NCBI GenBank assembly: GCA_015039465.1
Contig: MU130382.1
Coordinates: 602,386-666,385 of the forward strand
From: Phlegmacium glaucopus
Lineage: Eukaryota > Basidiomycota > Agaricomycetes > Agaricales > Cortinariaceae
Direction: 5' to 3'
Length of the DNA: 64,000 bases
In this document: in pieces, positions 1 through 10,710 of the stretch
Layout: every line of letters starts with the position of its first letter
How positions within the stretch are numbered: position 1 is the stretch's first letter
Made by a program: the position numbers and the translations under genes
The notes under the pieces: model-generated
Database searches by the model: none
What the model saw: the letters and a program-made list of their open reading frames with translations, nothing else
Told to the model about the DNA's origin: nothing

Positions 1-2
1 TA

Positions 3-230
3 ACTCGTTTTGGGTTCTCCGAGACTGCTGACCCTCCTGCACCAATCAATCGTGCACCGGGACGTGTTGAGGGTCCGATCTCCCGTCCTCCGTCTGGTCA
101 GACCTCGACTCATGTCGATATGCAGGAAGCGGACCTTATGCACGATCTGAACGGAACGCTGGCGAGCCTTGAACTTGATCGCTCATGGAAGTCACCCGAA
201 GCCGCATTACCCAGGACTAACAGTTATTAG
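3..230 (+). CDS. 3' end of an unidentified protein-coding gene
   Basis: An open frame enters from the left edge and stops with TAG at 228-230, giving the last 75 residues of a protein. The tail is rich in Pro, Ser and Thr and contains the segment DLNGTLASLELDRSWKSPEA before ending in RTNSY. No domain is recognisable in this piece and the rest of the gene lies outside the window. The frame stays open to the first base and is followed by AT/CT-rich DNA typical of a 3' flank, so I take it as a genuine C-terminus. Function unknown. Confidence 0.6.
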   Translation, partial: TRFGFSETADPPAPINRAPGRVEGPISRPPSGQTSTHVDMQEADLMHDLNGTLASLELDRSWKSPEAALPRTNSY

Positions 231-1566
231 ACCTGCAGTAAAGACGAACAAGAGGTGAAGCAACGACCAACGATACACTATAAACGATTATATTTATCCT
301 CATTCTCTCCATCTCTCACACATGTCTACTTTCGTTCCGCTTGTTTTCCCCAATTTTTACACCACCATCACGCTAAATCTTATATGTATGCATCGGAGAC
401 TTTTTGGGTTTGGTCTCCTTATTACTGGCTCCGATTTCTGCTGGCATCATTCTAAACTCGCGTTATGATTCGCGAGACCCAATCTACGATTAGGCCATTA
501 TCCCTTCATAATATTTGGGTAGGGTTTGTTATTTTTATGATTCTCTTCATCCTCCTACTTCACTTCTAAGTTACTGGCCTACCTTCCCTTTCAAAGTAGT
601 ACCCATCTTTTCCCGCATCTCCGTCTATCATTGTCGATGTGTTCCCTCCACCGCAGTCTGATACTCAAAATTACTTCTACCATATATTGCCTTTCTTTTG
701 GTCTCTTTTCTTTCTCCCCGTATTCATCTTTTGGACTTCCTTATACCGCCTCCTCGTCCAGTCTATCTAGTGTTGCATTCTTGTTTTGTTGTATCCTTCT
801 TTCTACATGCGTGTTTCTGTTCCTTGTTCGTTCTACTCTTGAATATATCCTTCCTTTCCCTCCATCCTAGGCACTCCTATAAATATGAACATCCAACAAA
901 AAGCTTGTTCTGTGAATGATATCGATTTGAATACCCATCATTGTAATGAGCACTTGCCTGGGAGCTTTTTTTTACTGTGGCGGTCATTATTAAGAATCAA
1001 ACTGCACTTTCTTAGGCTCTCTCCTCTTCTCGCAAGTGTGATGATAGAAGTACAGTGAATTTTGTGCTGTTCTGATGATCATCTCAAGAAAAGGTTCGCC
1101 CACAAAGCAATTTGTTTGGCTGTTCAAACGTTCACTTTTTGTTCAGTGCACATCACCGCGTCGCAATCACCTCTACAACCGTTGTTTCCCTACTCAACAG
1201 AGGCTTCTATCAATTTAAATTAATACAATATCTCTCTGGATTCCACTTTTATTTCGTTTGATCACAGTAAACGGTTCAGTTAGATTTTTGGTTCAAGTTT
1301 TGGTAAAAACATTTAATATTTACCATATAAACAATATGCTGATTTCAGGCCGTACGTGCTTATTGCGTCTATGTTTTAAATATGATACATGAAGGAAAGG
1401 ATTGAAATGGTAGGTTGTGGCATATGTCTTTGTTTCATTCCCAGAGCGCCATCAAAGCGCCATAGTAATTTCTATAAATACATCTTTGTTTGTCCAAGAC
1501 GCCCGAAAACAAACAATTGGCTGATACAAAAAAATATGAGCTTCAATCACACAGATATTCAAAAAC
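231..1566. other. Intergenic, no gene seen
   Basis: About 1.3 kb of AT-rich sequence with strong pyrimidine tracts between about 540 and 850. The short open frames here are low-complexity Ser/Phe/Leu translations of those tracts and carry no recognisable domain or convincing splice pattern. It probably holds the 3' UTR of the left-hand gene and the promoter of RRP7. Confidence 0.6.
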
Positions 1567-2569
1567 ATGGGCATACCTTCAGTTATCAGCGGATTTAGCG
1601 TCATCCCAGTGTCATACAAGTCATCTGTGACTCATTATCTTTACGCTCGTTCGCATGCATCATCATCAAAGTCAGATTCTAGCAAGACTCTTCCAGATGG
1701 ACGGACGCTCTTCTTGGTTAATGTTCCCCCTGATGCAACAGAACGCGAACTTGTCATGTTCTTCAAAAATAGTGGAACTGTAGAAAAAGTTGTTTTTGAT
1801 TTCGAAGTCAAGGAGCCTCACAACGATGCCAGCGACAGCGAGGATGAGGGTGATGAACCTGTGGAGGAAGCACAAGCAGAGGAACAGCCTAAGAAACGGA
1901 GGAAAACGCAAAAGGACAAAATAGAGGTCCCTACAGTAATTCCACTTCCTTCACAATCCTTAAGGAAGCTTCGAAAAACAGGCCTCTCAGCTCATGTTAT
2001 TTTCCTTGATTCATCTTCTCTGGACCGAGCGTTGGCATCTACCAGCAAACCTCGTTCTTGGCCAACATCATCTGAAGAACCATCTGGGCTTTCTCATTAT
2101 CGAGCTCTATATGATTCCCTACGACCACCTCTGGATTCTGTGAAAGCACACGCAGATTCTTCAATCCAATTTTATGAATACGAACTCGCGAAAAAGAAAC
2201 AAAAATCGAAATATCGCAAGGGAGAAGCCATTGTTGACGAAGATGGTTTCACACTTGTCACTCGAGGTGGTGCTTATGGTCAGACGTTGGGTGGAGGAGT
2301 CAGTGTGGCGAGTAAACGGTTCCAACGGTCTGGAGAGACCACGCGAAATCGGGGTTCGAAGGAGAAGAAGGAAAAGGAGGGATTCTATGCTTTTCAAAAG
2401 GCAGAGAAGCAGCGCTCAGGTATATTTTATTTCATTGTCCTCCTCCATAGATTGTTTCAATTTACTCATTTGTTAACCTATAGAACTGATGGAGTTGAAG
2501 AGAAAGTGGGAAGAAGACAAGGCAAAGGTGGAAAAGCTGAAAGCTTCGAGACGGTTCAAACCATATTGA
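1567..2569 (+). CDS. RRP7: Ribosomal RNA-processing protein 7 (Rrp7 family)
   Basis: Predicted 312-residue protein from two exons, 1567-2419 and 2484-2569, joined across a 64-bp GT-AG intron. Residues about 45-75 form the RRM-like start (TLFLVNVPPDATERELVMFF). An acidic stretch and a KKRRK basic patch follow. The C-terminal Rrp7A region contains YRKGEAIVDEDGFTLVTR, and the spliced tail gives a Lys/Glu-rich helix ending in SRRFKPY. In yeast, Rrp7 joins the UTP-C/small-subunit processome and is needed for 18S rRNA maturation in the nucleolus. The frame runs on to 2799 only if the intron is ignored; splicing restores the family's C-terminal helix. The ATG at 1567 precedes a segment (ISGFSVIPVSY) that looks like the family start. 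It is convergent with the P450 gene downstream. Confidence 0.85.
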
Positions 2570-3061
2570 ATTGCTCATTTTTTTGGCACTCCCATGACGA
2601 CTCACGATCCGACAACCTCCTCGATTTTCAGAATATCGCCAAAACAAAAACTGGACAAATTTTCAGTCTTCAGCTACCTCAAATCCGAGGAACGTTCAAG
2701 GTTAACACATTCGCTGTTGGGCACTTTATACCTTCCACAATTCACCTGCTGTCTTTAAACTTCACCACAGGATATTACTTTTTCAAATATATATTTTAAT
2801 GATTCCACGATGCATCGGCGCATTGCGTAGTATCGACGTCGTCAACTCCCAGCGGGATCCTTCCAGTTGTATTTTGTGAAATACGTATTCCACAGAATTC
2901 AAATGTACATACATACGCAGCGCGTCAAGAAGAAATACATATTACCAAAGCACCAAAGAGTTACGGAAAGACTCGACCGAGACATAACCGCGCATAAAAC
3001 AAACGAGTAAACGACGCTTCAATGCTGTGATATCGCTTTATGCAGAGACATTCGAATACAG
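2570..3061. other. Convergent intergenic region
   Basis: About 490 bp between the ends of RRP7 (plus) and the P450 (minus). It should hold both 3' UTRs. I see no gene, RNA or repeat in it. Confidence 0.6.
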
Positions 3062-5151
3062 TCAAAATTCTCGTCCTAGTAGCTTGAGATGTTGTTTTGA
3101 GCGCGGTTTGATTTGACAGTCAAATGGTTTCAAGTGCCTTGAAAGAAAGACAAAAAAAATCATTAGACTCACGTCAATGAATTGACAAGGATAAAACACC
3201 AACATAGTAGCGCCTGTAGTCCAAGCGACATTGGGCTCAACTTCTACACCGTTTTTATCAAGAGGTTTAGACACATTAAAGACTGCCAGAATGTTTGATA
3301 TGTTCAAAAATAACGACATCTCGGCCAGATGGGCTCCTGCACCGTGGTTGAACATGACATAAAGGGACTTTTCAAAAGTGTAATACTAACCTGGACAGAC
3401 TCTTCTACCAAATCCAAAAACGTATTTGAAAGGATCGGGTTGAGGTTTATCACCGAGGTGACGACTGGGATCAAAGATGTGGGGATTAGGGTAGTTATCT
3501 TCGTCATGCGTGATTGCCCTACATAAATCAACAATGGAACAACATAAGTCAGCAGAGAGTAAGGCATAGAGGTTTAAATGTGTAGATATACCAGATATTC
3601 GCAATGATCTGGGTGCCTTTTGGAATAAAGTAGTTCTCATAGATGTCGTCCTCCATCACTCGATGTGGTAACCCTGTTGAGGTTGGCAGCGATGTTATTA
3701 TGCATCACAGATGGAGTCAGTTATTAAACCCTTACCTAGAGGTGCAACTGGACCCCACCGAATGACCTCCTTTATTATGGCAGTAATATAAGGCAGCCAG
3801 TCACAGTCGTCAAGCGTAGGAAGACGATCTGGTACGATCTGATCAATCTCTGCTTGTGCTCGACTTTGAACATCTGGATACAGAGCCATCACAAGAAAAA
3901 AAGTAGTCAAAGTGGATACTGTCTGGAACGGAAACGTTCAGGAAAGATATTTTACGCATGGATAACGAAGCAATGACCTACCGTGTCTCCTCCGCCAACG
4001 TAGAGCGCTGCACTACACCATTTGACATATTCTTGAACGTCTCCTTCGGCGAAGCGGCCATCTTCTGAACGGAGATGCTTAGAGATGAAAGACTCCACGT
4101 AGTCCCCGTCACTCTGATTAACAAGTTTCATTCCCACCCAAGCTACGAGGAAAGGGGGAATGATCTACTCACGATCCTTTTCTTTGCCCAGTCAAAAGGT
4201 ATGCATTCAATTCGACTCAGCTCCTTGCCTGCATTCTTCGCAATGTGCTTGAATCCAGCTCCAGGAAACCAATCTGGCAGGAATCGTACTATGATGAAAG
4301 TCGTTTCAGAATATGATAGCAAGGAACAACTTGAGAAGAAAAGTTCACGAACGGAAGGGAAAAGACTCCACCCAAAATTTTCCAGTAACCGTCATTTGTG
4401 CGCTTAACCGGAACCCTTCCTCAATAAAGCGCACCATTTGATCGTCATTGCCTGCGACTTGATATCCGTAAGCCACCTTGAGAATGACAGCAACAGCATT
4501 TCTAAGAGTATGTGATTTCACCTTGTAGAATCATCAATCCAGTGGACATGTTGAACGTACCTTCGAACATGGGCTGCAAAATCCTCTGGGGAGTTTGCCA
4601 GACCTTTTAACAGTACTTGAGTCTCCTGATGTTGAATGGGACGATAGGTTTTGGATGCTCTCGAATTAAGACCAGTTTGCAGTAGTCGTCGGTATGCTTT
4701 GAAGCGAGGGTCCGAGAAAGAGATAAGAAAAACAGTCCATTTTCGTCGCGCAAGTTCTCCTGCCATCCACAGAATTGGCCGATCTGAGTATATGACAGAT
4801 CGAGACTCCAATAGTTCCAATGCAGCTTTGCCAGAATTCAAGACGATCGTCTTATCATTGAACACCCTGAAATATACGATCGGTCCTGGTTGTTGAGCAG
4901 AGTCAAGCTATCGATCAAGGGATGGTTTACAGATCACTCTTACCGTAGACCTTCGACCAGGACGCATAAGTCAGCCATGGCTCAGTTTTCGAAAGCTGGC
5001 TCAAATTCCCCGTTAGAAACCTCGGTTTAGGCCCGGGAGGAAGGGATAGTCCTTTGGTCCGTCGTCGGAGACTAGGAAAAGTCCAAAGAAAGCTGTAATA
5101 GACGATCAAACTAATCAGAATCAGTCCTGGTGCCAAAATTCCACTTGACAT
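3062..5151 (-). CDS. Cytochrome P450 monooxygenase (microsomal class, O-methylsterigmatocystin oxidoreductase-like)
   Basis: A multi-exon gene on the minus strand, starting with ATG at 5151-5149 and ending at 3062. The N-terminus is a membrane anchor (GLILISLIVYYSFLW) followed by the Pro-rich hinge LPPGPKP. Internal landmarks in order: FSDPRFKAYRRLLQTGLN, the I-helix region with GGGDT (usual oxygen-binding AGADT position), the K-helix ExxR as EVIR, the FDPSRHLG segment, and the heme loop FGFGRRVCPG, whose Cys is the thiolate ligand. A 66-bp last intron gives the sensible C-terminus TTGATMHLKPFDCQIKPRS. Early exons join as VYG-PIVYFRVFNDKT. Full-length and with every key motif, so probably active. 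Substrate unknown; this basidiomycete P450 group is usually linked to xenobiotic or secondary metabolism. Exact internal exon borders were not all resolved. Confidence 0.85.
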
Positions 5152-6178
5152 AGTTGGGTTTCAAGAGAGCCGTGAAGTGAGGTGAGCCAGGTTGCGTCGC
5201 CCGCTGGCACTGTGACGGCAGTTCAGCATGAGTCTTTTCTCATTCACTGGAACCCCCTTTAAAGCCGGATGCCAGAGACTAGCCAAAGCTTCATTTGAGA
5301 CTCAGCGTCCAGGATTAGCGTGTACACAGAAAACAAATGTAATTTCCAATGGCAAAAAATGCGATCTAATCTCCATATGGTGCCGAAGGCTATGTCTTTC
5401 TACTATTCGTCTCCCAATGCGAGTTGTTGATACCTCGAAGCCTAGATGAGTTGAAATAAATATTTTCATCAAGACTCATGAGAATTTTATCTCAGCGTTG
5501 TTGCCACGCGAAAATTTAATGAGGCCTTCCAATGGACTCGATTGAATCGTCGGGGTACTTTGCTCGACAGGTCAAAAATCGAGATAAATGTAGATTGGAC
5601 CAAACTACTAAATGATCCCGTTTTAGACATGGGTATTATGATGAAAACCATCAGGTACTAGAGGATGGGGACTTCACAGGGCAATCTTCCAGCATTTCAT
5701 CGGTAAGAAATCCTGGTAGACTTGACTCCACAAATTTATTTGGCGGTTGCCGAGGTGTTGCTGTAAGTCTTCTTAACTTCCATGTCAAAATTCGGAAAAG
5801 TACGATGGCATGAGGTAAATTCAAAATTATCCTTTAGCCTCCTGTTTAGGTTTGACACTGCCATGGGCTAACAAAAGAGCTGGTAAGGAAACCTGTAGTT
5901 CGAGGTCGGGGCAAGGTCTTGAGAATGTTAATACCGGCAAGTACGTTGAAGCAGTCTTGTGTTGCCTTGTATAGTCAGACCATAAAATCGGTTTTGTTTG
6001 TTACATTCATCTATACTTAATCTATACGTCTTGTGCCACAAACACTGGCGGGAGACAAGACTTCGGACCAGGGACAGGCTTTAAACTTTTGTAAAGCTTC
6101 TCAGGGGAGCAATTCAGCAAAGAACTTTATGGGTATGGGAGGCGAGGACTCGGAGGTCGGCAATTGGTTAAAATGTTT
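5152..6178. other. Intergenic upstream of the P450, no gene seen
   Basis: About 1 kb between the P450 start (minus) and the tRNA gene. It presumably contains the P450 promoter. I see no coding exon with family resemblance, no tandem repeat and no RNA gene apart from the tRNA that follows. Confidence 0.55.
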
Positions 6179-6186
6179 AAAAAAAA
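6179..6186 (-). terminator. RNA polymerase III T-run terminator
   Basis: Eight consecutive A on the plus strand (T on the transcribed minus strand) directly abut the 3' end of the tRNA gene, the usual pol III termination signal. Confidence 0.85.
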
Positions 6187-6270
6187 TGACCACCGCAGGA
6201 CTCGAACCTGCAACCTTTTGGTACCGTTCAGCAATCGAAGCCAAACGCGCTACCATTGCGCTAGGTAGCC
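6187..6270 (-). tRNA. tRNA-Arg(TCG) with a 12-nt intron, copy 1
   Basis: Read on the minus strand, the 84-nt gene folds as a cloverleaf. The acceptor stem is GGCTACC pairing with GGTGGTC and discriminator A. The D-arm is GCGC/GCGC around AATGGTA. The anticodon stem is TTTGG/CCAAA and the T-arm is GCAGG-TTCGAGT-CCTGC. The interval between the anticodon stem halves is 19 nt, which gives a normal 7-nt loop if a 12-nt intron sits at the canonical position after base 37. The anticodon is then TCG (Arg, codon CGA). The internal A and B boxes are present. The mature sequence matches copy 2 at 49584-49667; the copies differ only at two intron positions. Confidence 0.92.
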
Positions 6271-6424
6271 ATGAATAACGACCGCAAAGTAATGCACAAG
6301 CGAAACTGTCCCTTAATTACCTCGGGTAAGGTAGATCAAATCATCTCGTCAAGATCATCATTGGATTCTGCTTGTACGACCATCTTCCTTCTCTTCAACC
6401 ACCACTACCACCATTGTCACCACC

Positions 6425-7114
6425 ATGTCGCTTAATTGGACTATGCTTAATCCCAATCGCTCACCAGTTCCTCTCAAGAATGAAATGACCGTTACCACGA
6501 TAGATTCGGGTGTTGATCTCACTCTTGCCATTCCCGACGTCCCTCCTTCAAATTCTTCATCTGCGGGCGGTTCAGGAGGCGTGAGGAAGTTGAAAGCAAT
6601 GGGCAAGATCTGGCTGACAGATCAACGTGTATGCTCTCTTTCTCTTGCGACAACCTGCGTCCATGCTGACTCGCTTAATGCTTGACGTCATGATACTAGT
6701 TCATCTTTGCAACGGACAGTAGCGCATCATTCGACTCAATATCTGTTCCATTACCTTCAATCTTGTTGACGAAGTTTGAACAACCGACCTTTGCCGCTAA
6801 TTATTTGACCTTCGAGATCAAGCCTACAGCTGGAGGCGGCCTTACTGATGGAACAAGTGTTGAAGTACGGTTCAAAGATCGAGCAATGTTCGAGTTTGTC
6901 AGTCTCTTGGAGAAGGCAAGAGAGCGGGCAATATACATGAAACGACAGCTCAGAGATGAAGAAGAAGGATTGCGTAAGTCGCTGCGTTGATTAAGAAGCA
7001 TTCGTGTCACTAAATTGCTCATGGATAGCAACTTATACCGTACCCGTCGAATCAAGTTCCGTTTCCATGGTCGGGGACATACCAGTCGAAAATCCTCCTG
7101 GTTATGATGTTTAG
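6425..7114 (+). CDS. WW-domain-binding protein 2-like (GRAM domain, PPxY tail)
   Basis: Three exons (6425-6628, 6700-6973, 7029-7114) give a 187-residue protein. The body, from RKLKAMGKIWLTDQR across the first intron into FIFATDSSASFDSISVPLP, matches the GRAM/PH-like fold of WBP2-type proteins. A long helix follows (RDEEEGL). The last exon ends in NPPGYDV, a PPxY motif that binds WW domains. Homologues are small cytosolic or nuclear adaptors that bind phosphoinositides and recruit WW-domain partners such as Rsp5-type ubiquitin ligases. Introns are 71 and 55 bp with GT-AG borders. The tRNA lies 155 bp upstream on the other strand. Confidence 0.78.
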
Positions 7115-8527
7115 ACTATCTGTATCGTGTATTATATCATTATGATGGACTTGGGGGATTGTACTACCTAACTGTACCTTGTACTATCACTCAATACGAT
7201 TTATATAGCTGTGTCAGGCCTGTCAGGGCAGATAATCGGATCTGTCTTCTATATTTTTCCTTTCGCCCATAGATTTGTGCATTACAGAATTCTTCATTAA
7301 ATAGCTCTGATTCTTCAAGGACTGATAGAAGGTCGATAAGAGTACGTCTTTATAAGAACAGGTATAGATAGCACAATACGTCGATTATCGATTGTCCGCG
7401 AGTAGCCTAGTAACTTGTAAGTATCTGTTAACTCAACGCACCGATGCAGTAGTCTCAAAACCCAAATCCAAGATATGCTTGATCAACTGCATGCACCAGT
7501 TGCCGATCTGCAAACCTACTTATTAGTCCTCTCGATTCCCTTGGTCTATTAGTATTACACTGCGCCACAATATCCAGCCCTTCCTACTGGTACTCTAAAT
7601 ATCAGGGAACACATCCCGCAGCTTTAAAGCATTCTTCTCCAACATACCGCTCCAATTTTCGACACACTTCTAGCAGAAAACAACGCGATTTTACTGCCAG
7701 ACCAATATTTCTGTCCCAAAAGCTTTTCAAAAAATGCTTTGTCTGTTGCTCAGGCTGGAGAGATCGCGATGCTGGCTTATTCAAGTTTAGTATCTTCCCA
7801 GATAACGGAATACGCGCGCATTGTGTTGTGTTTGCTTCAGCATCTGCCATACAGCCGGTAAGAAAAGCGATGATGATGACTATATAAAAGCTGAGCGTGA
7901 TTTTATGTCATTTATATCGATAGATTTTAGACGAACCTTTGACTACAACCTCAATAGTTTGATTCCTCGACGCCGACACTGGCTTGTGCCTTCACTTCTG
8001 ATTGGACGCGGAAAGCAGAGGACGAGAATACCTGAACCTGAAGCTTGGATCCAAAAGGCCAGTCGAAAATGCCTCCCACGCGGTATGAGCTGATAATACT
8101 GAAAATACGGGGCAGGACACTGGGGTAGAGGAGATAAGTCCAGACGATTAAGATCATAAAGCGGACTAACCTTTCATGTGAGTTGGAACCTCACTAGCAG
8201 CACATACACATCCTGATCAATGCAGTCTCTGTCAACACCCTTTCCGTGACTCATTTACCTTTGTCTCTTGAGTATAATGGTATCTTGAACGGCTTCATGA
8301 TCAGTCAATAGGATAGGATGGAGGAACGGAGGCAGTGCGGCACGCCGGCAACGTTATTTTGATACTCCCTCAAATCAATTTTGTGTGAAGGCTGTACGGT
8401 CTTTGAAATCAACCGTGAATTATGTAATCGAGTGCTTCTTTCTTCTTGCCTCATCACCTTTCATCGATCTTGTCACCCATCTTGATCCTGCGCATCGAGC
8501 AACTCAACCCACTCACTGTTCAGCGGT
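7115..8527. other. Intergenic; right part is the duplicated NLR 5' flank
   Basis: 7115-7844 is AT-rich and shows no supported gene. From about 7845 to the NLR-A start codon at 8528 the sequence can be aligned by eye with 41020-41658 upstream of NLR-B. Shared blocks include AGGACGAGAATACCT, GAAGCTTGGATCCAA and GATTAAGATCATAAAG. The paralogous segment therefore includes the promoter and 5' UTR, not just the coding region. Confidence 0.6.
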
Positions 8528-10710
8528 ATGAAGCGCCTTTTGAAGAAATTTGGCAAGTCCAAGGAATCAAAATATCCGTCTCTGACCGTCACTGGTTCAA
8601 GCTCCAAGCCCGCAACCTCGACATCCACGATCGTGACAAGCGCCGCTAATCCCATCCCATCCATTCCCGCTGGTGCTGCCACTGCAAGCGCTCAAGTTAT
8701 TCAAGCTTCTGGCGTTACTGTGAGTGTTCAACTTGGCCCATCGCATCGATAATGGTGGCATAATCATCGTCGTCAATCAGGCCGCCCATCAACCCCGAGT
8801 CTCCACGTCGGTTTCCACTTCGTCGATCAATGATATTGCTCCTGTAAGTGTTCAAGCCGCTAGCGTTAGTGTGAGTCTTCAGTGTAGCCCATCACATCTA
8901 TAATCACTCAATCATCGTCGTCGCTCAGCGCGCCCATGAACGCCAAGCCTCCGCTTCGGTTGCGGTCAATTGTCTTCCTCCTGTGGCCCAGGTTGAAGAA
9001 AATTTGAAATCTTCCTCCTCGCCTGATACCATAATGCAAACCAACTTGGGGTCTACAGAATCAGAACAAAGTCCCTTGGTGAGTTGCTCACACCCACTGT
9101 TCTCAGCTATTCCTGATGATCAGCAGACTCAGCATTCTGGTTCAGGCTTCTTTCCTAATGTCCAGAATTTACTGATCACTGGTAGCACTGTTGTAAGTTC
9201 CTCCCATGTGCTGTGTAAATGATTTGACAATATTTTATGCCAGAATTATAATGTCAATATGCTCCCTGCCAAGACTGGCAATGGGCACATGAAGATCCCT
9301 GTAACTCAAAAACCAAACTCTAGCCCAATCTTTACTGGACGGAAAGATGTACTTGAGAAACTTGGGAAGATTTTTGTTCATCGTACTGATGGTCAACTAA
9401 TGATAAGGCGCTCTTGTCTTCTCTGGGGAATGGGAGGGATTGGTAAGACCCAGATCTGTCTCAAGTTCATAGAAGAAATGTCTGGCAGGTATGTATCTTT
9501 AACTTGCATTCGCAACACTATGGATTTATCTCTTGCTCAGTTTTTCACATATCTTCTGGGTTGATACCTCCTCTCATGAGAGCATTACAATGTCTCTAAA
9601 GGGCATATCCAATATTCCTGCTGCACAAATGTGTGGTGTGGATGGCTCAGCTGAGTCTGCCCTGGAGTGGATATCTTGCATTCAAGAGGAATGGCTGATA
9701 GTGTTTGATAATGCTGATGATCTGCCTCCGGAGGTGGTGGCTAATTTCATTCCTCCAGGTAACAAAGGTAATATTCTGATTACTAGCCGAAACCCATCTA
9801 TGGGAAGTAGGATCATATCATTTGAGAACACAATTGAGATCAAAGAGATGGAAGAGATGGATGCTATAACTCTTCTTCTCAAGGCTAGTTGGATAGATCC
9901 ATTGCCTGAGCACCTACAAGCTGCTACAAATATTGTGACTGAGCTTGGGCACATTCCTCTTGCTGTTGATCATGCTGGTGCTTATATCCAAGCTGGGAAT
10001 TGTGATATTAATAACTATCTGAGACAATTCTCCTTGCATCGTTGGACTCTTATGTCAGATGCTACATTCAAAGGAGCATCAGATTATGATAAGACTGTGT
10101 ATGGGACTTGGGATCTATCTTTTAAAGAAATAGAAAAAAGAGCTGGTGGACAATCCACCAGTGGAAATGCACAGGCTGCAGCTGCCAAGGCTGCCATCCT
10201 GATTCTTCAAATATGTGCTTTCTATCATCATAGTAATATTTCTAAAAAGATATTCCAATCTGCAGCTGAGGAGTCTAGGAAACATGTTGTTAATAGCAGG
10301 GCAAATAAAAAGCTACCTCAAGCAATCACATTGCTGGATCACACCCTTCTTGGCTTAGACAATGATGGCCACTGGGATGACTTCATCTTTGGACAAGGGA
10401 TTGCTATACTTCTCTCCTTCTCCTTGATAAGAAGAGGACAATCATCTGAAATGTTGTCTTTTCATCCTCTGGTGCACTGCTGGAGTCGGGAGCGAATGTC
10501 AAAATCTGAGCAGCAAAGGATTTATCAGATGGGAAGTATCATCTTATCCTGTGCAATTCCATGGAGAGATGACAGTCAGGATTATGCATTGTGGCGGTTG
10601 ATTTATGCACATATCAAAGCAAATGAGTTATATGCAAGCCAGATGGGACTTATCAAGCAATACTATGATGATAAATGTAACAAGTTTGCATTGGTAATGG
10701 AAGAGAATGG

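Noticed and set aside
255..919. Ser/Phe/Leu-rich ORFs at the left end
   Set aside because: Products of pyrimidine-rich non-coding DNA; overlapping frames with no domain.
6033..6278. Open frame containing TTAGLEPATFW (also minus strand 49504-49770)
   Set aside because: This is the antisense translation of the tRNA-Arg gene, a well-known source of spurious proteins.
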